64,000 bases of DNA from Nectonema munidae (Eukaryota; Nematomorpha; Nectonematoida; Nectonematidae), in NCBI GenBank assembly GCA_030549495.1, contig JAUIRK010000099.1, positions 248,001 through 312,000 on the forward strand. Reading direction: 5' to 3'. Below, one piece after another: positions 12,001 to 24,500 of the stretch. Both the position numbers and the translations under genes were made by a program. Under the pieces are notes generated by a model. That model was not told where the DNA came from. It did no database searches and saw nothing but the letters and a program-made list of their open reading frames with translations. Numbering within the stretch: the first letter of the stretch is position 1; each line of letters begins with the position of its first letter.

Positions 12001-12445
12001 TAAATAAATATCAAACAGTAAATATATTATTACTTTTAAAATTACTGTAAAAATTTCACTAGACAATGTTATATGATTTATAATTTTTCTTAGAGATTCT
12101 ATGGACACTTACTGGCAAATGTCTATGTAGCTAGAATCCAAATTTTTATCATAATTCTATTTGAAATATTTTTAATTTGTTTTAACTAATATATTTTACT
12201 AATAATGTTCTTTCGCTCCTCTTTATTATACATATATATATATTCAGTTTTATAAATCAAACACTTTTTTTATTATTTTTGATATTATACAATATCCTTG
12301 CCAACCAAAGATGTTCCAACAAGCCTTTTTTTCCTTTTATTCTCAACCGCTTCTTGCCAAAAAGATTCCTCATGGAAGTGATTACACAACGCCTGACGCT
12401 TTAAAATCATCTATGATGTCTCTCCTATCATTAAGAAAAAAAAAA

Positions 12446-12560
12446 ATATATATATATATATATCATTTTGAACATAAGGCATCTTTTTTCTATATCCATA
12501 GCAGAAAATAATTTGCATGTTCACATATCATCTCGTTATATATATATATATATATATTTT
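12446..12560. repeat. (TA)n microsatellites
   Basis: Two short runs of TA repeats, around 12448-12465 and 12537-12556, the second followed by a T run. Confidence 0.8.
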
Positions 12561-12587
12561 TTTTTTCCTGTCCATTATTTTATGATA

Positions 12588-12616
12588 TAATAAATTTCTT
12601 CTTCTTCTTCTTCTTA
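12588..12616 (+). repeat. AATAAA-(TTC)n LINE-type 3' tail
   Basis: AATAAATTTCTTCTTCTTC: a poly(A)-signal-like hexamer directly followed by TTC repeats. The same layout ends LINE-like copies at 43599, 60363 and 61565 (minus strand). Confidence 0.5.
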
Positions 12617-13334
12617 ATTTATTTTATTTTTGTTTTCATTATGTCTCAAAATGAAAATGGAGACTTTTGTTTGAGGTGATATAAATTGAAAATCTTTTTA
12701 ATAATTTTATAATAAATAAACTGTTATAATTTTTAGCATGTTTTTTGAAGCTTTGATTAAAGATTTAAAATAACATCTCGAGGAATTCTTTTGGTATATA
12801 GTTTTTGTCCTGAAATGGGCTAGCTTTGCCAATTTTTTACATTATCAAAGCGTGACAAAAATTGTAATTAAAAAAGTCAAAGACTAAATTTCGTATTTTT
12901 TACAAAATATTTAATATGAAAAATACTTTAAAAGTAAAATGGGTTTTTATACTAAAAAAGAAATAAATAATCACATTTGGACCGAAATTTTTCTTAACTC
13001 CTCTTTGACATACGATTGGTAAATGTAAAACAGCGATTCTTCTAAATCCTTCTGGATTCCATTATTGAACGAGGGCGAAACCGAGATATCTGAGAATACT
13101 AACTATTTTTAGAAGTGTAGGATCCATTTGTCCTTGGTTTGATTCCGACCGTGATATATATCAAGGGCGCATATCCTCAAAATTATTGGGGGGGCGAAAT
13201 TTTTTTTTTGCAATTTTGAAAATTAGTGGTCTGGAAATACCACGGGAGACCAAATATTCAAAATTGGTGAATTTAAATATACTTCCAGCGAAAATATTTT
13301 AATTAAATTTGCATATCGAATATAGTGCGCAGAA

Positions 13335-13868
13335 AAAATGCCCCCAAATTAAAAAGTAGGAAAAAATGCCCCAATTAAAAAGTAGGAAAAAATGCTCCCA
13401 GTAAAAATGCCCCAATTTAAAATTAGGAAAAAATGCCCCAACACAAAAAATTATTAATTAAAATTTTTAAAAAAGATATGTCAAATAAAGATTTTTTGTA
13501 AATGAAAAGTTTTCATCTAAAACATTTAAAATTTAATTAAAGTAAACTAAAAAACTCAGCATACGACAATTTTTTAAATACAAAATTTTTTTTATAAAAC
13601 AGCAAATATTTTTGGACTTTGTGTGTATCAGAACACTTTCTAGATATAATTTATATTTTAACTGATTTTAAGAACACATTCCCACAAATCTGTACCTTTG
13701 CTATTGTTTTCAAGAACTTTATAAAGAAAAAACCCTATAGATTAAGAAATTTTAGAAATTTAGCCTTTCAAAACGGTACCAAATAAAAACATTTATATAA
13801 TTTAAAAAATCCTGAAAATCAAAAATTAAGGGGGATTTTTTTCTACTTTTTAATTGGGGCATTTTTGC
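13335..13868. mobile_element. Foldback/MITE-like element with tandemised left end
   Basis: The left part repeats a roughly 26-27 bp unit (AAAAAATGCCCCAATTAAAA then AGTAGG) three to four times between 13335 and 13442. The right end, about 13835-13868, carries one inverted copy (TACTTTTTAATTGGGGCATT, preceded by TTTTTTC). About 400 bp of AT-rich non-coding DNA lies between. Inverted ends with no ORF suggest a non-autonomous DNA element. Confidence 0.55.
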
Positions 13869-14410
13869 CTACAACCATCGAATATACACTAGTTTAAAAA
13901 AATCCAAAAATGTTAGGGGGTGGAATATGCTTTTCATTTAAAAAATGAAGTAGTCTAACAGGCACATTACAGGAATTGATGAAAGGATATTTGATTCATA
14001 GAGAAAACAAATAACTGAAGGTTGGATAGTTTTAGATGAGTGAATGTAGTCTATAGGCAAAGAGTCTACTAGACACCCTGCGATGTTTATATGAAAAATG
14101 TGATTGATTCAGGGGCAAGGATATAAAACGAAGTTATAATTGTGCAAACAAAAATAAAACAAAAAATTAAGATCGCATTATTTCATTTTACTCAGCATCA
14201 TTCAAAAATAGTTTAAAAGCTAAATTGATACAAGCTACAAAAAGTAAAATAACTGTTAACATTTTGCAATGATTTGCCTTTTATTATAACTTTTAAGGAA
14301 AAAAAATCTATCAGAAAATTTATAGAGCTTCAACAAAAACTAAAAATTTTTAGGGTAGAACTTAAGTTTTTGGAAACTAATTTGACGTACCCCCCTACAG
14401 CATACTCTAT

Positions 14411-14480
14411 GGGTGGCATGGCAGGTTGGTTGAGATGATGGACTTAGCACGGAAGCCTCTGGAATCCTTCTCTGGAAGAT
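14411..14480 (+). repeat. tRNA-derived SINE head, copy 1
   Basis: Shares TTGGTTGAGATGATGGACT and AGCACGGAAGCCTCTGG with the inverse-strand copy at 50163-50228. TGGTTGAGATG fits an A box; the B box is worn in this copy (GGAATCC). Confidence 0.6.
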
Positions 14481-14814
14481 ATAGTCAAAACTGTCTAAAC
14501 CAAATTTCAAGAAATAATTAATATTAAATATAATTAAGTTGATACATTCATGTTTATAATTTGAATTAATCAATATTATCATATTTATTAGATATTTTAA
14601 TTAGATGAGATTCATTTCACTTGAGTAGAGCACATTCTAAAATATTAAGAATAATTGAAGAAAAATAATAAGGGGTTGAAAACTCTAAGCCAAGTACTTC
14701 TACCGGAATAAACTCTAGAATAAATCAGTCAGGCATTGGTAAATTTTTTATCTATCAAAAAGTCACTCTTTCAATGCACAGAGTATATCATAGTAGAGTT
14801 ATTTGTAAAAGAAA

Positions 14815-14882
14815 GGTCGACCTTGGCTCGCCAGGACAAAGACCTGCTCATTAGAGCGAATGGATGATGATGATGATGAGTT
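14815..14882 (+). repeat. Retroposon 3' end with (GAT)n tail
   Basis: A G+C-richer stretch (GGTCGACCTTGGCTCGCCAG ... CTGCTCATTAGAGCGAATG) runs into GATGATGATGATGATGA. A conserved-looking head followed by a short microsatellite is typical of non-LTR or SINE 3' ends; the family is not identified. Confidence 0.35.
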
Positions 14883-15189
14883 AGTTGTAAAAGAATCTAT
14901 ACCTCTATCCATGTTTGAAAAGCCAGCTATGCACACCATCCTTGGAGAAATGTCTGGAAGTGGGAAATTGACAATAATATAACGAAAATTTGATATATCT
15001 CCGCTATCAATCATATGCGATGTGGAGCACACACTACAACTTGCCATCTTCGATGGATTGAGAAGCAAACATACAGCATCGCTCATTGCTAATTTGAGAC
15101 AAGTGTAGTGGCAGCTAAACCAAAGATTAAGGAGATTATTAAAAGAGGATAAGTTATTATTTTGGATCAGAATGATAGAGCGCTTATTA
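14883..15189. other. No gene assigned
   Basis: A 95-codon open frame exists on the minus strand here (15086-14799), but its protein matches nothing I recognise and it runs through the GAT microsatellite, so it is not called. Confidence 0.4.
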
Positions 15190-15582
15190 GAATTAAAAAA
15201 AACATTTGAAAAATTTTATTTCTGATAATTAACATGCCGTTACCAATTCGTCCGTTCCTGACAAACTTTCTCGTTAGCTCCTGCCGAGCGAGTTTTATAT
15301 TCCTCAAACAGTCGTTATTTTCCTTAACACGCCATCGCATTCGTATTTTAGTGGCCCACTACTCACGTGTGGAGGGCGAATACACCCATGCCTCCTTATT
15401 TTCCTAAAAATGAGCATGGATGTAGAATGCACACTTTGAATACCACTACCATACCACTTTTTAACGCGACAAATTGTACGTTGGGGTGGCGTTTTATCTC
15501 TACTTATCTATTTTTAAGATAGTATGACAAATCTCTATAAGAATACTTTCATTTTCAGCCCAAGTCAGCAGAAAGCAGGGGA
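15190..15582 (+). promoter_or_regulatory. Probable adenosine kinase promoter/5' UTR
   Basis: About 390 bp before the adenosine kinase ATG are visibly richer in G+C and CpG than the DNA on either side (CGTCCGTTCC, GCCGAGCGAG, CACGTG at about 15366). No clear TATA box or initiator is seen. The call rests on position and base composition only. Confidence 0.35.
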
Positions 15583-18500
15583 ATGGCTTTTCTGGTGAAG
15601 ATGTAAGGAAATCCTGATTTGTCATCCTACTCTGTTCCTTGTTTATATTTTGCAATACATAATATGGCGGCGCTTCAGCGTCACCCTTCTCTTATCTTTT
15701 TTATTATGAAACCTCAACTAGAAACTTCTCTCAACGGCATCATGATGATGCCAGTGGTCTTTCTACCTTAACCCTATTTTTTGTTGGCTCCTCTAACATT
15801 ATTTCTTCCCTTTTGTATTTTTTGGTTTATCTTCTTTCATTCTCCACATTCGTTCTACCTCACGCAATCTAAACCAGATTATAAATCACGGAGTTCTTTT
15901 TTCTAATTCCAATTCTTCCTTTTCTAGGGAAGGACTTTTACTTGGCTTGGGAAATCCACTGCTGGACATGCTCGTGCACGATCCGGATGAAGAATTGCTG
16001 AAGAAGTTTTCTCTGGAGGCAAATGCCGCTATATTAGCCGATTCCACACACACTCCTTTGTTTGAAGAACTTTCCAGAAGGGCTGACACAATGTATCTTG
16101 CAGGGGGTAACTCTTTCTCCTTTGTCATATCTTGTAATGATGTACCGAATCCCCATTTTCAAGCCAATACGAAATCCTATTTCTAATCACATTTTTCAGT
16201 TTAAATATAGATCCCAATATGTCAGGGAGTAATGTATTTTTATATACCGGTTGTCGATCTTTTAAATAAAAGGTTCATAGGAATGATAGAAAATTGTGTC
16301 TATAAACTAAATGAATTTGTCTACATTATATACATATTTATATTGTATTAATTAAACAGGGTATTTTCAAATTTTACTGAAATTATAAAAAATCAATTTT
16401 TGAAATAAAATGATTTTCAATGTAGTTTCTTGCCCTAAAATTGAACATTCTCAAAATCATATATTTTTAATAAAAAGTCCTTAATAATACACAACAAATT
16501 TAGAGGGGACAGCATATATTGGAAAAATGGTAGCAGATATTTTCCTGACAACGACCTATTTTATCTAATTTTCACGGTGTTAATTGGTACTTGTTTGCTG
16601 AATGTTTAAGGATTCCAATAGATATGCTTATTTATTGGTCCTTCAAAACAATAAAATGTACGATGTGTATTAATCATAATATTTAATGATATCCAGTGAG
16701 AGTTGATTCCGGGTTTAGGAGCTACACAGAATGCGATCAGGATTTGCCAGTGGCTGCTTCCGATGGAGCTGGTGACGGCCTTCATGGGCTGCATTTCCTC
16801 GCACGACCTCCACGCTCGCAAGATGACCTTCAACCTGGCGCGCTCTGGCTCTCTTCCCGCGTACCAGTTCACGAGCGAAGCGTCTACCGGCACCTGCGCC
16901 GTAATCGCCAGCAGAAAGGGACGCTCTCTCGTCGCGAACCTTGCCGCCGCAAACTTATTTTCGCGCTCCCAACTTCAAATTCCTGACAACTGGAGTTTGG
17001 TGCAGAAAGCCGACTTCTTCTACATCTCAGGTTTATTCTAAAATGTACACTAAAACATTTTTCAGCGCTAAGATCTTTGTCAGTGGAACACATTTCCATT
17101 AATGGATGACGCCTGTGAGAGAAGATGTTTTTCACATATTAGTGATACTATTGGGGTTGAGCATTACCCGTCATTTATCATTCAATTTTATCTCTCTAAT
17201 CAAAACATTAAATTGAGCTCAACGTGTTAAAAGACAAATTCCCATTCTTATTGACTGAAAATGTCAACATTTAAAATACAGAATTATTTCAAAGGTTAAA
17301 CTGATATTTTTGATGAGATGATTTCAATTTCATTCAATAAATCCTTAAAAAGACGAGTAAATCAGAGCTTGCTAATATTTTCTTCGATGGACCTTTTTGT
17401 ATCCTTTGAAATTCACTAACCCCAACTCTGAAAAACTTTATTTCTATATCACCCCATTTTTATTTATGCTGAAGAATGCACACGGAAAAATTTTAAACCG
17501 CATCTTGTATGTGTATTTTCAGTTTTTACGCAGACCTGATTCTTCACTATTTCACACAGTTTCAATCTTCCTATATTTTCCTATGTATTGGCTTGATTTT
17601 GTTATTTTATTTTCACATTTTATCATTTTCGTGAGGGCAAGGGGTAGAAGCAACATTTCTTCGAGGTGTGAATGCCTGCTCGAAAGCAAAAGGCTTGTGC
17701 TCTATCAACACTTCTTTCTCTCTGTTTAGGCTTCTTTCTGTTCGCGGCCTCGGAGTCGGCGCTGTGTATTGGCAAGCACGTCTACGAGTGCGGCCACAAG
17801 CGTCTGGCGCTGAACATTGCAGCCGACTACATTGCACAGTCCTTGTTTGATCGTTTGCTCGCTCTGCTCCCCTTTTGTAGTCTCCTCTTCTGCAACGAAC
17901 AAGAGGCCGCCGTTCTTTGGAAAGAACTCAAGGTGCGAGACCAACTCCCGCCTTCCGCACGCCCTGACGACGCTCTGTCCGTTGTGGGAGTCGGGCTCGC
18001 GAAGATGCCCACTGCTGCTGCGTCCATGCGCCGCTTGGTCGTCATCACCCAAGGACACGCTCCTGTCCTCGCCTGCACAAGTACGTCCTTTCTTACGCGT
18101 ATGGCGCGGGTGCCGTAGCAACGAGAAACGGCCTTTTTCAAGAGAACGCTTTTTGCGCGGTTTGAGTGCTCTGGACATGATGCTGCAAAGGCGTGTTCTC
18201 TCTGCCTAGCATAATCGCGTATCTAATTATCATTTTCAGTAGTTACAAATGGGTCAGTGTAAATTTTTAGTCGCATAATTTTTATATATTTCCACTATAA
18301 TATGAAGTCAATTTCACAAATATAAATTTTGATTGTTAGAAAAATATGGAGAATTATAAATTGAAAATTTTATTCAAGCTGAAAAGTATATTCCAATTTA
18401 TTTAATTGCAAAGGGTTCCGTTTAGATTCACCAACGCTAAATTCATAGTCAAATCTTAAAAGCATTTTAAAGCTTAAAAGTTACAAATTTTAGTGTAAAT

Positions 18501-21500
18501 GTTTAAAAATGGTAAAAATTATGTCGAGAAATTTGCGATCATCGTTGGGAAAAATTCAATCTTGTCATTTTAACATCTGTTTGCTGTAACGTTGATCTAC
18601 CGTTAATAGTTGTAGCATCACGATTTTATATGTAAATATTCAACATTCACCTCATTTATCAAATCACCATCAATCCTACTGGACCTTCAATCATTCAAGC
18701 ACATTGTACATCACAACTTTCACACACGGCAAAACATCCAAGCTTATCCAATTCACAATGTACACTATCTGAAGCCACAATTTCTGTTTTTGCCATTTTT
18801 GTAAATTGTTTTGAGTAACCCACCATGAAGGCGTCTCAAGTTAGGTGACTCAATTGTCAGCAACTGATCATTCAGTGTATTCGCAGCTATCCTATATATC
18901 TATAGGACGCTCCTCTATCCGCAACCTGAGGGCGCTCTCTGAAGCTTAAAGTAAAGTTAGCCACCTGTGCTGTACTTGAGAGCCAAAGCAGCACAAAAAC
19001 ATCACCCATTAAACAAGTTCTATCGCGCTCAAAAACCACGCAGGCACATGAAAAATACTAAATTTCACGACAACGAACTTATCTTTTATGACACATGTCA
19101 AAACAAAGAAGGCAATCAAAATCAAACATGTGTCATCAGAGTAATACACACACAAGCGGTAGCCGACTATCTCTCCACACTCAAACATAACAAGCTCATA
19201 AATATTCCTCCACCAAAAATCGACACAGAAGAAACACTATCAATTAAATTAAGACATACGTTTGCTCAACTTAGAACCAACAAGTCACCATTGCTCCGGG
19301 AATATCTTCACAAGATAAATTCAAAAACATATACAAATCCACTCTGTCCAGTTTGCAATCAACATCCACACAACACTCATCATTTATTTAACTGCCCACA
19401 TATTTTCACGACACTCAAACCAATTCACTTATGGTCAAAGCCATGCAAAATCTAGCCATATGTAGAAGCCTGCAAAAAGCCAGCAGTAACTTATGGTGGA
19501 TTTTTGCGGGTTGGCCGAAATTACACTGGTTTATCGCTGCTGTTGCGAAAGTGTAACAAAATTCTACACTTTTCCCTGAGAGTATTTGCTTTTATGGAAA
19601 TACTCTCTCAGTTTAAACAAAGCTTTGTTTTGAACTGATGGATTTTATGAACATCAAAAGATGTTCCCAACCTTTTTTTTATCCCATTCCCCCTTTTTCA
19701 GTCACTTTTTTGCCTGTGAACCTGTACAACTGAATAGTTTGAGCCAACAAAATTAATCAAAGATTTTTATGCAAAAGATGATTGTAGTCATCTGATTAAT
19801 AGTCTGTATGAATAAAACACAAAAAAATAACAAAAGAGCAGAGAATGAAATTCCTTATTGGTTGCAAAAAAGCATCAGTTTATACTTTCTTCTCAATAGG
19901 ACTTTTGTTGTTATTTTTGAGCAACCAGTTCATGAATCCTTGGCTCAGTGACAGCCAGTGCACACCTTGAAATGGTAAAGAAGGCATCAATTAGTATAAA
20001 CTTAACTTTATTAAAACTTAACGCTAAAACTTATGAAAAGTATTAAGGTTTTATGTAGGTAAGTATGAATTGATGGGATTAAGATACTATATGTAATATG
20101 ACATACCTCAAGTCATCTTCCACAGACAGCTTGTTCCTTGATTTTGTTTTTATTACCAGTAATGCAGAAAACCCACTTTCGCACAGATAGGTTGAAGCAA
20201 AAGGCAAAAGAACTCGAACCGCTAGATCACTAATTTTTGGATATGATTCCATCATTGAACACCCGGAGCTAGGCAAGGAGTTTGATAGGAACAAATTTTT
20301 GCCTGTTGAATCTTGGATAAGCTCAATGAACTCTTCTAGCAGATCATCAACCTGACAAAACGGATTTTTTGCTAATTCTGCATTTTTAGGGCTTAAGTCA
20401 GGAAAGTATTGGCCAAATTCATCGTCTAGCTGAGACAAGTGATCCATGATTTCCTTGGATAAAGTGCTTGGGACTTGACCATCAGCAAGAATTTCACTCA
20501 ATAATGCAAACATCATAAAGGGTTAGGGTTAGGTAGTTGGATTCTTTTCCTTAGAGTTTTAAGTTCAGCTGGTTCAATATTTCAAATATGTCTACAAGAT
20601 AAGCCAGACGGAGCTCAAAGTGTTCAGATTTCTCTTTAAGATTTTTTCTTTAAGGAAAGAAACATTTAAACGTTTTCGCGAAGAGATAAAAGAGCAAAGA
20701 ACTATGTTCAGATTCCATGTCATGGCACAGTTGATGGAACAGTCTCGTACTGAGGGCAGAGATTTTAACATAGTTCACGACCTTGACAATACCTTTGAAC
20801 ATTGAAAGAAGCCCATGAGGAAGTGATTTAGAAGCGAGAGCCTCCCGATGAATGAAGCAGTGCACTGCATTTGGTGCGTTGGAGGGAGAAAAATAAAAAA
20901 TATTTTATTAGTAAAAAATGAAGGTTAACATATAACACCAACAAGGGTATTCATATTTTAAACAAAAAAATGAAAACAATAGGAAAAATTAGTGCATTTT
21001 GTGATTTAAGATTTATAAACGAATGCAAAAATTTCCTGCTAAAAAATGCTTAATTTTTTCTTATAAATACGAGAACACAGCTTTTTATAGCACAACCATA
21101 AAAGATTATTTTATGAGTTGGTAATTTTTATGAAATTTATAATCTTTATTGTTAATAGTTGTAAACACAAAAATTCAATATATATAAAAAATAACTACTT
21201 ACTTGCTAACCAAAATAATATTTATAATTTGGAAAATAGAAGTATATTAGGAGATTCAGCATAAGTAGTTTGAAGTAGAATTTCCATGGACCCCTTGAAA
21301 TTCTTCTATGGACCCCTAGGGGTCCATGGACCCCCCGTTTGGAACCACTGATGTAGAGGCTGCTTGGAGATGGCCTCTCTATTCTTGTATGTTCTCAATG
21401 CATTTGTAGACGGTGGCAGAAATATAGTTAATAAATACTGCAAGTTTATTAGGCTCATGTAAAGAAATTGGAGAAACAATTTTTAAAGGTAGAATATCAG

Positions 21501-24500
21501 TGTTTCCACTGATCAGCAGCATTTGCAGAATTAGGATCTGTGTCTAGCCTTTCGGGACGCAAGAACTTATTCATAAGCAATGTTTGGTTGAAAGTAAATT
21601 GCTATAAGGAAGTAGTAAGAAAGGTTTATTTAAGACAAGGCAAGATTTACTTTAAACGAGTAATGTTAAGTGCGCAAGTTTATATATTGTTTGTGCGCAC
21701 CTTTTAACGGTGCTTAGAGGGATGTGTTTAACACTAAGGTGTTGATAGTACTGGCTGTTGATGGCAGTGTTAAATTCAGCATGGACTGTGGCAATCTTTA
21801 AAATATTTGGCACCACAATTTCATATTAAAATAAGATAATGATGAACACTCTATTAGATATCACTGTTTTCATTGTTTATTTATGTATTATTTTTGAACC
21901 CAAGATGAAGATTTAATGATCTCGCTGGTCCTTTCAAAGTTCGCTTCATAGATTCAGATTTATGAGTGTGAATTAGAATTTTTTTTATTTCTCTCCTAAT
22001 TTTTGAATGATTTCTCTCTCATCCGTTTTATTTACTCAAGGACTAGGACGCGACGAGCGCAGTGCTTGAATATGCAGTCATAGGAGGACATACATACATA
22101 TATTACGTTGCCCCAAATTATTAAAATAACACGTTCATGAGCATAATTAAGTAACACGTTCATGAGCATCGCTTGCGTTCAAAAAACGTTTGTATTTAAT
22201 ACCATCCCATCCTGTATTTTGTGGATCCAGATTGGTATATTTGTTCATTTACTCTATATGTTGTCTCTTGTCATAGCTATTATTTTTACACTATAGATCT
22301 ATTTCCCATAACGTTTTGTTCAAATGGTAATTAGTTCGGGACTTTGAAAAATGGTGCTGTTAAACAGGTGGTGTTGCTACAGAGGTGTTTGTTGATGCAC
22401 ATATGTGACCTTTAACCTCTCATAGCTTTTCTTCTGTGTAAAATTTTGCATAAATATATTTTCTATATAGAAAATTGTTTTAAATATACATGTTTAAAAG
22501 AAAATTAATTTTTAAAATTTTTTTCTCATAAAAATGAAAATATTATGCAAAAATCTGCAAAACTATCATTAATTCCGACCAAAAAGATTGTTAGTAAATT
22601 AAGTAATCAGTTAATTAGTCGTTAAGTAGTTGTTTCAATCAATATAACTCTAGTGTTAGGCTTCTTTAAGGGATACTTGTCCATGTGGGAGGACAAGTTA
22701 CATGGGATTACGTTTTTTAAAAGCTCTTTTCTTTGAGTAGTTTAGTTTCCTGAAAGGCCAATGCATTTAAATAAGTTGGCCTTTTCTGGATGCAAATTTT
22801 TTGGCTTCTCCATCAAACACCTTTATTTTGCTGGGGCTATTATTTCCTAACTTTTCCTATTCTACCGCTGTATTCAAGTTAATGTGAAAGAGGGTTTTCC
22901 TCATGACGTCAGGGGTCAGTGAAAGAGCAGGGGTCGGTTGATGGCAGAGCAAAGCGTTAAAAAATAAAATTTACCGATCCTAGCAGTTATTGGTTGTAGC
23001 TTTCTTCATATTACTAATTTAAGGGCATGTTCAAAAAATATAAAGCTTTGTCTTTTCCAAAATGTGTATGCAGTAAAAACCTTCTGTATCGAACAAACGA
23101 CTGCATCTTCTTCCGTCAAAGTGTTCTCTAATCGAAGTTTTACTATAACTAATCAATTTTTCAGTATCAATTGAAATATTTCTCGTTTTTGCTGTTCAAA
23201 AAGTTATAAAAAGGATGGATAGGCTTGGAAGGCGTTGCAATGAAAGAATGGGGTGTGACGTCATAAGACATTATCGTGATGAATTAATAAGAATTGTTTA
23301 TGCAAAAGTGTGGGTTAAGGTCAATCAAGTTATCACAATGAACGCACTCGTGAAATACGTCATTTTTCTTTTTCAAAAGACACACGTAAGTTCAAGCTCG
23401 CAAGTTTGCAGTGGTGTAGCGTCAACCATACTATATAAAATAGGCATTGGATCCAATTGTATGTAACAATTTATAGATGTAGAACTTTTAAGCTTAATTC
23501 AATAATTCTCGAATTTTTCACAATATTTGTTCTTTCGCAAAATTTTTATAATTCTTGTAAAAAAAGATTGATTTCAAAAAATTATAAAAAAAAACTGTTT
23601 AAAGCTTTGAAAACCACAATTAACTTTAATTCTTGTTAAGAATTGCAGTTTTGGATGCACGATATCTCACTTGATGAGGTTAATTTTTCACTCTGTTAAA
23701 TCTGATCGACATCATGTCTTTTGCTTAATTGGCAACTTCTCCTTGTCACACTTTGTTTAAAACGTCCGTATTTTCAATCGTCTTTGATTTGGTGTTCAGT
23801 TTCCAAAGTTTGTTCAAATTTTTGGCATTTTTTAAGTTTTGTTTAAATTTTTTATTTTTCCAATTTAATTTTGAACTTTAATTTCGCGAATTATTGTGGT
23901 TCAAAAAGAAATTCGCCCGAATTAATTTCACAAATAAACATTTCTAAAATTTTAGATAGTTAGCTTAAAAACTTTTTTGTTTCTAACTTGTCGAGTACTT
24001 AGTATCGGAATTAGAGTGATTTTTAATTTTATGCACGAAAGATTTTAAATGCTATAAAAAATTTTATATAGAAAACTCAAAACTCTGGAAATTAAATTTC
24101 ATGAATTTTTGTGTTGCGAATTTCAATTCTCTGCGAAAATTTCTCACTTTACAGTAGTCGAAATCCTTCATAATCTTCATCTTCTTCTACACCTTGTCCC
24201 CAAGTTGGGGGTCGGTGGCCATGATCTTGAGCCTCCATTTTCCTCTATCCTCAGCATCATCTTGTTCTAACCCGAGAGAGTGTATTTTTTCCAAGAGCGC
24301 ATCTTTCCATCTCTTGCAAGGTCTTCCCCTTTTCGAACGATGTTCTCTTCTTTCATTCTTAGTACATGGCCATACCACCTTAGTTTGCTTCTTTCTATAA
24401 CACTTAAAACACTAAAGGTTACTAGGCTACGTCTCCAGACTTCTTCATTTTTTTATTTGAAGAAATTTTTAAAGACTTCAATTAAAATACCATGATCAAA

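Noticed and set aside
13335-13442. CRISPR-like regular repeats
   Set aside because: Only three to four short AT-rich units with no consistent spacers, in a eukaryotic genome; better explained as a transposon end.
17613-18209. Several overlapping frames on both strands around adenosine kinase exon 4
   Set aside because: Shadows of the GC-rich exon 17730-18080; only the frame matching adenosine kinase has a recognisable protein and proper splice phases.
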